64,000 nucleotides of DNA from Trichomonas vaginalis G3 (lineage: Eukaryota; Parabasalia; Trichomonadida; Trichomonadidae): assembly GCF_026262505.1 (NCBI RefSeq), contig NC_067203.1, positions 17,434,392 through 17,498,391 of the forward strand, in the 5' to 3' direction. Within the stretch, counting starts at the first letter, position 1. Every line of letters begins with the position of its first letter. The position numbers and the translations under genes were made by a program. Positions 27,913 through 37,254 of the stretch are shown here, piece after piece. The notes beneath the pieces were generated by a model. That model made no database searches. It was not told the DNA's origin and saw nothing but the letters and a program-made list of their open reading frames with translations.

Positions 27913-28258
27913 TTAAAATGTTCTCAAACTTTAATCAATACAGTTATTTTATGCAATTGCATAATCAATTTATCTATTCCAATAGTTATCGAATGCTAAT
28001 CAGCTTGAATTTATTTATCAAACCTTCATTGAATTATATTTTGGGCCAATGAGTGAAAATCCAAGATCGCCCATCAAAAAATTTAGTGCTCCATGTGCAT
28101 TTTTAATGCACGCTCCATAAATTTACTTTAGGATTTTATTCAGGCTGATGCTCTGGTTAAAGGCAAAGTTACATCTCTTTTACGCATACTATTTTGGAAT
28201 TATATACTAAATAAATTATTCAAACTAGAAGAGAATTTGTTTTTATTCTTACATAACA

Positions 28259-28834
28259 TTAAATTTTCCAGTATTTTCTGAGTTTTTGTACGAACTCCTC
28301 TGTAACATCATCGATAGGTTGGTTAGAATTAACAATGAAAACCTTACCTTCTTTTGTGTATTTTTCTAAAACTGGTTGTGTTTGCTTCTTGTAGACAGTG
28401 ATTCTGTTTGGAATGCATTCTGCACGGTCGTCAGCACGTCCAGATGTCTTGCCTCTTTCGGAGCAGCGGGCAATTAATACTTCATCTGGTGCATCAAGAA
28501 GAGCTACTGCAGTACATGGTGGGAAAACCTTCTCGAATGCTTCAGCTTGTTCGATTGAACGTGGAAATCCATCCATTAAGAAGTATTCCTTGTCGGATGA
28601 TTCAATTACGTTCTTGATTGTTTGGCAGATAAGTTCTGGTGGAACTAACTGACCAGAGTTAATGATTTCAGCAACCTTTCTTCCAATTTCAGTATCTGTC
28701 TTCTTGGCAACTTCTCTAAGAATGTCGCCTGCAGCAGCATATCCAATTCCATACTTCTGGGCTATACGTGTAGCTTGTGTACCTTTGCCGCAGCCAGGAC
28801 CGCCAAGAACGAAGATTACTTGTTTTGAAGACAT
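28259..28834 (-). CDS. UMP-CMP/adenylate kinase family enzyme, 191 aa
   Basis: Nucleoside monophosphate kinase that transfers phosphate from ATP to a nucleotide monophosphate. P-loop FVLGGPGCGKGTQ at ~7-19, NMP-binding region AAAGDILREV at ~34-43, MDGFPRS at ~88-94 and the LID-side RADDRAECIPNRI. The short LID (no zinc-binding insert) and GGPGCGKGTQ fit the cytosolic UMP-CMP/AK1-type branch. The ATG at 28834 is preferred to one 11 codons upstream because the conserved domain begins right after it and TTTCAATTG lies about 8 bases before it. Confidence 0.85.
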   Translation of the reverse strand: MSSKQVIFVLGGPGCGKGTQATRIAQKYGIGYAAAGDILREVAKKTDTEIGRKVAEIINSGQLVPPELICQTIKNVIESSDKEYFLMDGFPRSIEQAEAFEKVFPPCTAVALLDAPDEVLIARCSERGKTSGRADDRAECIPNRITVYKKQTQPVLEKYTKEGKVFIVNSNQPIDDVTEEFVQKLRKYWKI

Positions 28835-29687
28835 GGCCACAATTGAAACAAAATTTTCTGATCGCAAACGATTGAAATTTATTTTTTTGAGAGGAAATAA
28901 ATTTTAGGTAAAAGTGACAATACAAAAAAACTTGATATTACTTTGATTCTGAATGAGGGTTTTGAGAGCTTTGAGAATCCCCAACCATTTTCAAGGGACA
29001 TTGGATTGTAGTCATATTCTCTTTCATCTTTTTTTTTCTTTATTTATAAAAAAGTTTAATTTTCATTTATATAGGGGATATGAAAAATTTTGAGGCACAA
29101 AACATTAATGTGTACATCATAGTCTTTCATATCCACTAGAAAATGTATGCTAATAACTATCTCTAAATGACTGAACGAAATTTACTTTTTCCTTCGATAA
29201 ATATCCATTCTGCAAAGCTAAAATATGTATGCTAAATGATAACTATACTATCATCAATCAAATCAATTTCATTACTACTGTATTATATGACATTTTAAAA
29301 TTTTTCAAGGATCTTTTTGTAAAACATATGCATAGGATCATTTTTTGGATTCACACAATTATAAGTCTCTACTATCGTCGAGATAAATTACTCCCAAATG
29401 TCGACAAAATTTCCATTGGTGTGATAAAGTATTTAATATTTTCTATCTCCACCATACACTTGCGTTTGAAGCGCATTCACATGGTTACTTAAGATTTTAC
29501 TAAATTGTACCTGTTATTTAGTTTTGAAATTTTCTTCTCTCGCTTTTTTACCTCAAAGATTAGAGGGAGCTAATGCATTAGACATAAAAAGAGGTGACCA
29601 TTAATAGATCGATGTCCTCTTTTGTAAATCTTCGTCAGAAAAATAAAATTTATCAATTTTTTTTTAAAACATAATTTTTAAGACAAA
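28835..29687. other. Intergenic, nothing seen
   Basis: AT-rich region between two minus-strand genes. An 87-codon open stretch at 29229-29492 has no protein-like pattern and was not called. Confidence 0.6.
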
Positions 29688-30335
29688 CTATATATCGAAG
29701 TCATCAAAAACATCTTCGTTATAATAATTAGGTTGTTCAAGAAGCCAGCTATCATGATTGTTTGATGAATTCGAGGAATTCTCATTAATCACAATGTCAA
29801 TATTAATTCCATTTATATCTTCATTTTTTTCTTGTAATGTATTGCTTGGAGGTGAAATATATTGTTGTAGATTATCAATTGAAAGAGAAGTTGGTGTATT
29901 TCTATCTCTAAATCTTACAGTCCATTGTCGAAGTTCGACAAGATTGCCACGGAGAAACGGAATGCCATTTAATAGCTCATCACACATGCTTGATTTGTAA
30001 TCAACGTTAGGGTAACCAATAGCTTTAAGTGAGCCATTTATTGATGACTTGCACTTGTAAATTAACTGTTTTAGTGCTGATATTTTAATAGCAATACCTT
30101 TATCGAAAATGAAGACGCCGCAAACGAGGCATCTCTTCCATTTATCAGCTTGATCATGATTTTCATACAATTCAATGGCTTCAAGAATCTCCCGGAATTC
30201 ATCTGCTCTTTTATTTTTCTTATTCTTATTTGAAGGAGCTGTAATGGCCTGCCTGATGCGATCATATGTCATTTTATCAGTATCAGATAGTAAATTATAG
30301 TATGCTGGCTTGTCAGATGAACCTGAGACTTTCAT
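29688..30335 (-). CDS. Initiator-binding-domain (IBD) transcription factor, 215 aa
   Basis: Residues ~15-140 match the IBD fold known from the trichomonad protein IBP39, which binds the TCA-type initiator at transcription start sites. Key segments are DKMTYDRIRQAI, ADEFREILEAIELYEN, CLVCGVFIFDKGIAIKISAL, KCKSSINGSLKAIGY (recognition helix region) and LRGNLVELRQWTVRF. The C-terminal ~70 residues are Asn/Ser/Asp-rich and disordered (NENSSNSSNNHDSWL), taking the place of the C-terminal domain of IBP39. It is likely nuclear and likely binds core promoters. Trichomonads carry several such genes. Confidence 0.8.
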   Translation of the reverse strand: MKVSGSSDKPAYYNLLSDTDKMTYDRIRQAITAPSNKNKKNKRADEFREILEAIELYENHDQADKWKRCLVCGVFIFDKGIAIKISALKQLIYKCKSSINGSLKAIGYPNVDYKSSMCDELLNGIPFLRGNLVELRQWTVRFRDRNTPTSLSIDNLQQYISPPSNTLQEKNEDINGINIDIVINENSSNSSNNHDSWLLEQPNYYNEDVFDDFDI

Positions 30336-31191
30336 GATTGATGAGCCAAATTAATGTCAAAAATTTGAATCCGATAACTTTTTGGATAATCCGATAACTC
30401 ATTAATTCAATTAGAATTGATGTTTAGAATAAGAAAAACAATTATTTTATTCCATTTTCAAAATTGAATTAATATTCAAACTTATGATACGCAAAAAAAT
30501 ATGTATTTGTTTCATGATCGGCTGTGATAAAATCATAAAATTCAACTCAATATTTCATTTATGAATTTCAAAGAATAATTCTCCGAAATGCATGAACAAT
30601 TGTAGCATAATATATAAATTGCTCATCAGTAAATTTTGACGAGGAATTGTGTCGGTTCTCAAAAATTCAAATAATTGAAAAATTTTTAAATAAAATTTGG
30701 AACCAAACGAATTTATTGTAGCTTCTATGTAACTGCTTAAACATGTTCTAACGTATTTTATATTGATAATTGACCAAACCTCCCTTATCGTATTACATTC
30801 TATCTTCTTCTGGAACTACGCAGCTTTTGATCGAATTTCAGTCATTTTTGTATAAAGATAAGAATTTGCATTGCATATCTACTCATTACAAATTAGTTTT
30901 TCATTAATTTGCATTAAAAATTAAAAAATATTTGAGAAAATTCAAACTCCCTGCATTAATTTACGTTTAATTGTTATTGATAGATAGAAATTTATTTTGA
31001 AATATATTCTCATTAATGAATTGTTCAAAATTATGATTCAATTTCCATTAATATCAAATTGAAATAGATCTAGGTGAAAGGATGATTAAAGGAAAATATT
31101 AAATTCTACTATACTTTGTTTAATAAAAATAATTAATAATAAATAATAAATAATTATAAGAGAAATCAATCTCACTTTTCTACAAGCCAAC
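30336..31191. other. Intergenic, nothing seen
   Basis: AT-rich, no protein-like open frame, no repeat found by eye. Confidence 0.6.
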
Positions 31192-32181
31192 TTATAATAA
31201 GGTAGCTGACTTATTTTCTATTGAAAACTTTTTGCCGCTTCTGGTTAACAGTAAAAAAACCAAAAGAACAATACTTATAAGAATTAAAATTGCATCTAAG
31301 CACCAGATACATATTTCTCTAGTTTGTGAGATCGTTACGAATTGAGAAATCTTCTTTTCATTATATATCTGACGAAGAACTGTTGAAAGACGATATCCTG
31401 CAAGTGAAACTCTATTAAGAGCTACTGATTGACATGTCTTCAGATATTGATCAGTTACTTCGCCATATCTTTCGATGGCAGGTGAATATCCGTATTGTTT
31501 AACTGTATCATATGACTCATTTGACCACTTCATAAAATCTATCGTTTCCAAATCTCCCATTTTAGCTTTTTGATGGTTTTTCATGATTTTTGTGACATTT
31601 TCTGAAAATTCATCTAAATATTTTGGAATTAAAGGATTTCCTAGAGGAAGAGCAAGGCAGGCAGAATCCCAAAGGAAGTGTATGTTCATGCAAGCGCTGC
31701 CATAATTACAAATAATTTGATATAAGTTTCCTCCTTTGTCGCCATCTGGAGTTTCTTGGCTGTAATAACCAACGTTGTGATGTGGTGTGTGAACGTCTGC
31801 AACAAAATGAATTAACGAACGAAGATGAAATGCAATTATCCATGGATCTGTCGTAGCTGGGTTAGTTAATGAATTCCATGCGCTATTCATATATGATGTA
31901 ATGTTATACGTAACTGGTTGAAGGGTAGCAGTGTATCCATCTTTAATTAAAGGACGTGGAGTAAAGTGCCAGCTACTCATAATGCCCAAATCGTAAGCTC
32001 CTTTCAAATCATCTTGCCAAACAGCAACTTCTTCAATGGTTGCTCTTTTATGTTGACCATATTCTAAAAATTTCTCAAGGATTTTCCTTTCTTTTGACGA
32101 AAAATCCTTCATCGCTATGCTTGCTATCAATGAGTGTGCGTGACCCCACCAACAATTTGATAATTGGAATAAGAAAAACAT
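31192..32181 (-). CDS. Membrane-anchored S1/P1-type nuclease, 329 aa
   Basis: Zinc-dependent single-strand nuclease/3'-nucleotidase family. Ligand motifs in order: CWWGHAHSLIASIA (N-terminal Trp and first His, ~10-23), EEVAVWQDDLKG (Asp, ~50), SSWHFTP (~70), HLRSLIHFVADVHTPHH (~122-138), GDKGGN (~147-152) and NIHFLWDSAC (~165-174). The N-terminal 10 hydrophobic residues would be the signal peptide, cleaved so that the Trp becomes the N-terminus as in P1. A transmembrane segment at ~292-312 (AILILISIVLLVFLLL) and a short basic tail anchor it, most likely at the cell surface or in a lysosome, where such enzymes salvage nucleotides. Confidence 0.9.
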   Translation of the reverse strand: MFFLFQLSNCWWGHAHSLIASIAMKDFSSKERKILEKFLEYGQHKRATIEEVAVWQDDLKGAYDLGIMSSWHFTPRPLIKDGYTATLQPVTYNITSYMNSAWNSLTNPATTDPWIIAFHLRSLIHFVADVHTPHHNVGYYSQETPDGDKGGNLYQIICNYGSACMNIHFLWDSACLALPLGNPLIPKYLDEFSENVTKIMKNHQKAKMGDLETIDFMKWSNESYDTVKQYGYSPAIERYGEVTDQYLKTCQSVALNRVSLAGYRLSTVLRQIYNEKKISQFVTISQTREICIWCLDAILILISIVLLVFLLLTRSGKKFSIENKSATLL

Positions 32182-32419
32182 ATGAAATAACTCTTACGAT
32201 TTTTAAGGTTATTTTCAAATGAAAGAAGATTTTAAATTGATATAAACAGATTAGTTTATAGGCGCATAACAGGAACATCTTTCACATCTTGAATAACTAT
32301 GATTATGCGCATATAGTATATGATATATTCCAGAAAATTAAAAAATCATATGAATCTATGATTTCATAGAAAATTAGGAAGGTAGATGCATACAATACTG
32401 GTTGTATTTACATATAGAT

Positions 32420-32914
32420 GGAAACACTTGTAAAATCTCTCATTGAAAGTTGTAATTAACTACTTCATTTGGAAATACTTCACTAAATCATTCATTAAAG
32501 AATGTAAAACTTGATGTTGTCAAAATACCTTATCTCTGTTGGAGACGATAAAGATGTACAGAGTATTGTTGATTGGACTCCACTCATTCATGCATCACAT
32601 AATGCAGTTGTTAAAATTTTATTTCTATCGGAGCTGAAAAAGAAGCAAATGATAATGCTGGATATACTCCACTCATTGAAGCATCAACTAATTGCTATCT
32701 TGAAGTTGTTCAATATTTTATCTCTGTTGGAGCTGATAAAGATGCAAAGAATAATGCTGGAATGACTCCACTTATTATAGCATCATTAAAAGGTCATCTC
32801 GGAGTTGTTCAATATCTTATCTCAGTTGGATTGGATAAAGATGCATCAGATGATAATGAAACATGCTTCGATCATGAGAATAGTAAAATAAGAAGTTACC
32901 TTTCTTCAAAATGA
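32420..32914 (+). pseudogene. Ankyrin-repeat pseudogene
   Basis: The DNA shows repeated units with LISVGADKDAKNNAGMTPLI-type sense, as in the intact ankyrin gene at 35805, but the frame changes several times and the N-terminal domain is missing. The left part (ACTTGTAAAATCTCTCATTG near 32424) matches the start of the ankyrin block at about 36508. The last two repeats and the stop (32912) are in one frame. Confidence 0.8.
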
Positions 32915-33170
32915 CTTTCTTTAGTTGTTTCTTCCTTAGCATATAAATGTTATCTTCTATACAAGTGAGTATTGGTAAATTTGAGCAAAAATTTTTTCTG
33001 ATTTGAAAAAATTTGATATGAAATATATGTTTTTGGAAATTATATCTTTAAAAATAAAATCTACCACATTAAGATTCTCAAATGCCGAATCCACGCTAGT
33101 ATCAGAAGATCCTTCGTAAATTATCGGAATATAAAATTTTTCTATAAAAATAATTTTTTTTCAAAAAAAA

Positions 33171-34832
33171 ATGCATCGTACGCCAGTAGTATTTATTCGA
33201 TTAAATCAGATTTCTAACGTTAATGCACCATCCCAAAACAATCAAATGTTCAGTCTTATCGTTAAACTTCTTCCAAATACAAGAGAAGATCATACTGAAT
33301 TGCATGGTACAAGAAATCTTATAACAGACATTACATGGTCTTTTCCTATGACAAATATCAACGTAGAACAGATTTCGCTGACCCTAAAGATGAATTCAAA
33401 TAATGCAGATGTTGCCAAGCTTACACTTCCATTAAAATGGTTCCGACCGGATACAGTTGTTCGAGAAGTATATCCAATGCGAGGTATCTTGCAAACAGCA
33501 CCTCAAATTATGGCAGATTTAGATGTTCATATTTCTGCCAAAGGGGAACTCCCATTTACAGCACCACCAGCATCTTTAGCAGTCATTCCAGCATGGAGAT
33601 CTGCTCAGCCAATTAACGTTAATCCACAGCAAGCCTACGCAAACGTTCCGATTTCAGGTCCAGGATGGGCGAATCCATTTGAACCACAACCAGATCACGT
33701 ACCACCAGCACCAGTTATACCAAACACCCCTCAGGGCAACAAGCTCATCAAGAGAACAAATCTCATTCAACAAGTTCGTCCTGCTCCAAATCCATACTTA
33801 CAAAATGACCAGCCACAACATCAAAGTATGGGTCCGCCACTTATTGCTGCTGGCCCTACGATGCCTCCGCCTACATTTCTCATTCCACCACAACCACAGC
33901 AGCCAAAGATCGTAGAAGTCAGAGAAGATCCAACAGATCGCACTCATGATCTCCAGAAGACCATTCTCGAAAAGAGAAAACAGCGTCTTCAGCAAGAAAA
34001 TTCAGATAATGAAAATGATGACGAAGAAGAGTTCACTTATGAATACGAAGAATCAGAAGTTGAAGAAGAAATCGAACAAGAACCTCAACAACAAGAACAG
34101 CAATCTCTTCAACAATTTAATCAACAATCTCAGCCTCAACAGCAACCGCAATATCAATACCAATATCCACAAATGCCACAACCACAGGTTATCTACTTAC
34201 AACCAGGCCAACAGCCTCCTCAACCTCAATATGTTTATTATCAACCACCTCCGCCTCAAAACCAAGCTCCTAACCAACAACAACCACAACCACAATACGT
34301 ATACGTTCAGGCGCCTCCTCCTCAGCAAGTTCCAATGCAAATACAGAATCAATCCGGCCAACCACAGTTTGTTTACATGCAACCGCCACCGCAACCACAA
34401 TACGTTTACATGCAACCCGGTGGGCAACCTCAGCAAGTCATTTATTTGCAACCAGGCCAAGTTCCATTTAATCCTCAGCAAAATCCTTCATATCAAGCTC
34501 CACAACCAACACAGCAACCTGCTTTCCAGCCCAGACCAGCTGATGCGCCTGCTAGAATTGTTACACATCATCCTCCTCAGTCACAATTTCAAATGAGGCC
34601 TCCCCCTCCACAAAGAACCGAAAATACAGCTATGATTAAGGAAAATACGGCTGCTCCAGTAACAGATTTAGGTGTTCCTGCAGAAGGAGACGTCGTAGCT
34701 GAGTCTGTTTCAGGAGGAATGCCTCAGAACGGAAAACTCGACGACAACTTGCAGAGTTTAGATATGGATAAGGCTAAAAAGTCTCATAAGAGTCTTGGAG
34801 AGATCAAAGAAGGACTTTTGGCAGATAAATAA
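33171..34832 (+). CDS. C2-like domain protein with long Pro/Gln-rich region, 553 aa
   Basis: The N-terminal ~130 residues form a beta-rich domain (FSLIVKLLPNTREDHTELHG, then DITWSFPMTNINVEQISLTL and VAKLTLPLKWFRP) that could be a C2-like fold. Residues ~150-500 are low complexity: QPQ, QQP and YVYMQPGGQPQQVIYLQPGQ type repeats, with an acidic coiled stretch (NENDDEEEFTYEYEESE) near 280. The C-terminal ~50 residues are again ordered and charged (DNLQSLDMDKAKKSHKSLGE). There is no membrane segment. Function not recognised; such prion-like regions often mediate assembly. Confidence 0.7.
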   Translation: MHRTPVVFIRLNQISNVNAPSQNNQMFSLIVKLLPNTREDHTELHGTRNLITDITWSFPMTNINVEQISLTLKMNSNNADVAKLTLPLKWFRPDTVVREVYPMRGILQTAPQIMADLDVHISAKGELPFTAPPASLAVIPAWRSAQPINVNPQQAYANVPISGPGWANPFEPQPDHVPPAPVIPNTPQGNKLIKRTNLIQQVRPAPNPYLQNDQPQHQSMGPPLIAAGPTMPPPTFLIPPQPQQPKIVEVREDPTDRTHDLQKTILEKRKQRLQQENSDNENDDEEEFTYEYEESEVEEEIEQEPQQQEQQSLQQFNQQSQPQQQPQYQYQYPQMPQPQVIYLQPGQQPPQPQYVYYQPPPPQNQAPNQQQPQPQYVYVQAPPPQQVPMQIQNQSGQPQFVYMQPPPQPQYVYMQPGGQPQQVIYLQPGQVPFNPQQNPSYQAPQPTQQPAFQPRPADAPARIVTHHPPQSQFQMRPPPPQRTENTAMIKENTAAPVTDLGVPAEGDVVAESVSGGMPQNGKLDDNLQSLDMDKAKKSHKSLGEIKEGLLADK

Positions 34833-35115
34833 TTATGATTTAGATTTTTTTTATTTGATAGTAAAATTCGTTATTTGATATAATCAATTTTACACGAATC
34901 TAATTAAAGTAAATTCATTTTCAAAAACTTTATTACGAATTCACTTTTTTTCAGTGAGATTCTCTCATTTTTCTATGAGCATAGGTTACAAAGACTCAAA
35001 CAATGAAAATAAGTTTAACATATTAAATAGAATCTCATTATGTTAAATTTTTAATTATGTTTGCGTTAGGATAAAAAACAAATATCAAATCATAATTTAA
35101 CACATCAGAAAAATA

Positions 35116-35615
35116 CTAGTTCATTTCTTCCATTTCTTTCTTCTTTTCTCTATTTGCAGACATTTCAAATTTCTTCTTGAAATCATTGAAACTTACATTA
35201 TTGACATGCCCAGAGTAAGCGTTAACAACCTGTTGAGAAATATCAAGAACATTTGGCATCAAAGTCTTATTCTTTCCAGACTTAACATAATCTAAATATA
35301 AATGAAAAACCAAATCATCTGGTTTTGGAAAATCATTGATTCTCTTTGCAGTTTTGTAGTTGATCTTTGTCCATGGAACAATGACTTCGTTTGTCTTCTT
35401 CAATTCACTGAAAGGTTGACATTCATTTACAAATGGTCTGAACGTTCAAATGGAACAAATTTGTAATCTTTCCATTCATTATATTCTTGTTTCCCAATCT
35501 GAGGAATAATTGTTGAATCACTGTTCCAATACATCGATTCACCATATGTAGAGTATGAATCATCAATAGCAAAGACTCGTGAAATGTTTGGATCATAAAC
35601 CTTAACGTGATTCAT
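35116..35615 (-). pseudogene. Unknown host gene with one frame change
   Basis: Two open stretches on the minus strand (35615-35427 and 35403-35116) read as one protein if a single base is allowed for near 35432, where the first frame ends in FERSDHL and the second continues with PFVNECQPFSELKKTNE. The first part has YDPNISRVFAIDDSYSTYGE, the second VPWTKINYKTAKRINDFPKP and a charged end. The family is not recognised. No intron signals are present, so this is a young pseudogene or a sequencing error. Confidence 0.6.
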
Positions 35616-35804
35616 TTGAAATAATAAAAAATGAAACGAAAAATTTCAATTTCAAAACACATGTAAATTTGACCAAAAAAAGTCGTTATTGTATTTTTAT
35701 GATTAAACTTAGACAAAATCAGAAACATGCAAGATTACAAGAAAAGATATTTATTTGGAAGGTGAAAAAAATTCAAAGCATTTGTAAAGTTATACGACAA
35801 ATTA

Positions 35805-36926
35805 ATGAGTCAATCGCTGATTCAGGACTTTGAATATATCGCGGCCCATATCAAAGATTATATTGATGATGATAAGTTATTTACTACATTTGAAATAGAG
35901 GATATCGAAAAAATCATGAAATTTGCAAACTTGACAACAAATGACTTCATTACTCTTCTGAAACAATCACAGTCTGTAATCAAATCAAACAAATTATATA
36001 TTGGTATTCGAAATGCAAATGTTTCTATACAAAATTATGAAGAAGTCGTCAATCTTCTGAAGTATTCTAAAAAATATCTTAAATTGACATTTCTTGATGG
36101 AGTTATTGATTTCTTAATACAAATGGCAAAAACACAATCCGATTATGCAAAGAAAATCAAATCTCTTCAAGCCGAGTTAAAAACAATTCAAAACCAAAAA
36201 CAAAAAAGTGAGAAAGAGATTGAACCACTTAAACAGCAGAGAATTTCAGGTATGAGAAAATTCTTAGAACAAATGCGCAGCTTAAACGATGAGGAAAATA
36301 TTTTATCAAAAATTTCAGAACTTAAAAGTTCTAATGATTTTGAAAGCATTTACAATTTCTTTGAAGAACTTTCATCTCAAGGGAATCAAAAAATGATTTC
36401 AAAAGCATGTGAAGAAGGTCTTTGGTTAAAGGAAGTTCTTAAAAGCAAAAATTCTAATAAGGAAAAGAATATACTTCATGCGGCATGCGAAAAAGGAAAT
36501 CTTTCACTTGTAAAATCTCTAATTGAAAGTGGTTGTGATAAAGGATCACTTCCTTATTATAAAAATACTTCACTCATTTATGCATCAGAAAATGGCCAAC
36601 TTGAAGTTGTTGAATATCTTATCTCTGCTGGAGCTTATGCAGAGGCAAAGAATAATTATTTCTCTACTCCACTTATTAAAGCTTCATCTAATGGTCATCT
36701 TGAAGTAGTTAAATATCTTATCTCTGTTGGAGTTAATAAAGAAGCCAGAGATATAGGAGGAGAAACTGCACTCATTAAAGCATCTAAAAATGGAAAATTT
36801 GAAGTTGTTAAATATCTGATCTCTGTTGGAGCTAATAAAAATGCAAATAATAATAACGGAGAAACTGCACTCATTTTGGCAAAAGAAAATGTAAGAGATT
36901 ATTTGATTTCTATTGGTGCTAAATAA
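35805..36926 (+). CDS. Ankyrin-repeat protein with trichomonad N-terminal domain, 373 aa
   Basis: The N-terminal ~110 residues (LIQDFEYIAAHIKDYIDDDK, then LTTNDFITLLKQSQSVIKSN) are the conserved domain that precedes ankyrin repeats in many trichomonad proteins. A coiled coil follows at ~120-150 (KIKSLQAELKTIQNQKQKSE), a linker to ~220, and about five ankyrin repeats (~222-373) with units such as GHLEVVKYLISVGVNKEARD. Likely a protein-interaction scaffold; the partner is unknown. The repeats are close to identical at DNA level to the pseudogene at 32420. Confidence 0.85.
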   Translation: MSQSLIQDFEYIAAHIKDYIDDDKLFTTFEIEDIEKIMKFANLTTNDFITLLKQSQSVIKSNKLYIGIRNANVSIQNYEEVVNLLKYSKKYLKLTFLDGVIDFLIQMAKTQSDYAKKIKSLQAELKTIQNQKQKSEKEIEPLKQQRISGMRKFLEQMRSLNDEENILSKISELKSSNDFESIYNFFEELSSQGNQKMISKACEEGLWLKEVLKSKNSNKEKNILHAACEKGNLSLVKSLIESGCDKGSLPYYKNTSLIYASENGQLEVVEYLISAGAYAEAKNNYFSTPLIKASSNGHLEVVKYLISVGVNKEARDIGGETALIKASKNGKFEVVKYLISVGANKNANNNNGETALILAKENVRDYLISIGAK

Positions 36927-36974
36927 TCAATATTAATAAATTACATAATTCTTTATTTATTTCTTTAATAAACA

Positions 36975-37113
36975 ACAAAAATTAACAAAAATTATTGAAT
37001 TTCTTATTTCTCATGGTGTAGATATTCAAGAAAAAGATGTAGATGGATCCGCAGCTCTTATATTTGCTATAGGAAATAATTATATTGAAATAATGGAACC
37101 TCTTGTTGATTGA
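36975..37113 (+). pseudogene. Ankyrin-repeat fragment
   Basis: A short remnant reading KIIEFLISHGVDIQEKDVDG and NYIEIMEPLVD before a stop. It belongs to the second trichomonad ankyrin type (FLISHGANINEKD), not to the type of the gene just upstream, so it is a separate insertion or leftover. Confidence 0.7.
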
Positions 37114-37254
37114 TATCAAATATATTTTGTAAACTCAATTAAGCTTGCAATTTCTATTACAATATTTTATGATTTATTTCGAATTCAAATCTTGGAAATT
37201 TAATAATATCCACTAAATTTTTATGATATCCCCCCTATCTAAATTAAACAATTT

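Larger units (their letters stand above)
26223..28258. other. Intergenic region holding a TTAA-flanked repeat unit
   Basis: Two kilobases between the 25764 gene and the NMP-kinase gene. Most of it (26480-27912) is the putative TTAA-flanked element listed separately. Outside it nothing stands out. Confidence 0.5.

Noticed and set aside
29229-29492. 87-codon open frame between two host genes
   Set aside because: AT-driven composition, no domain pattern, and no initiator-like leader.
33679-34596. A 216-codon second frame within the Pro/Gln-rich gene
   Set aside because: Shadow of the CAA/CCA repeats. Its Asn/His-rich product has no independent start signal.
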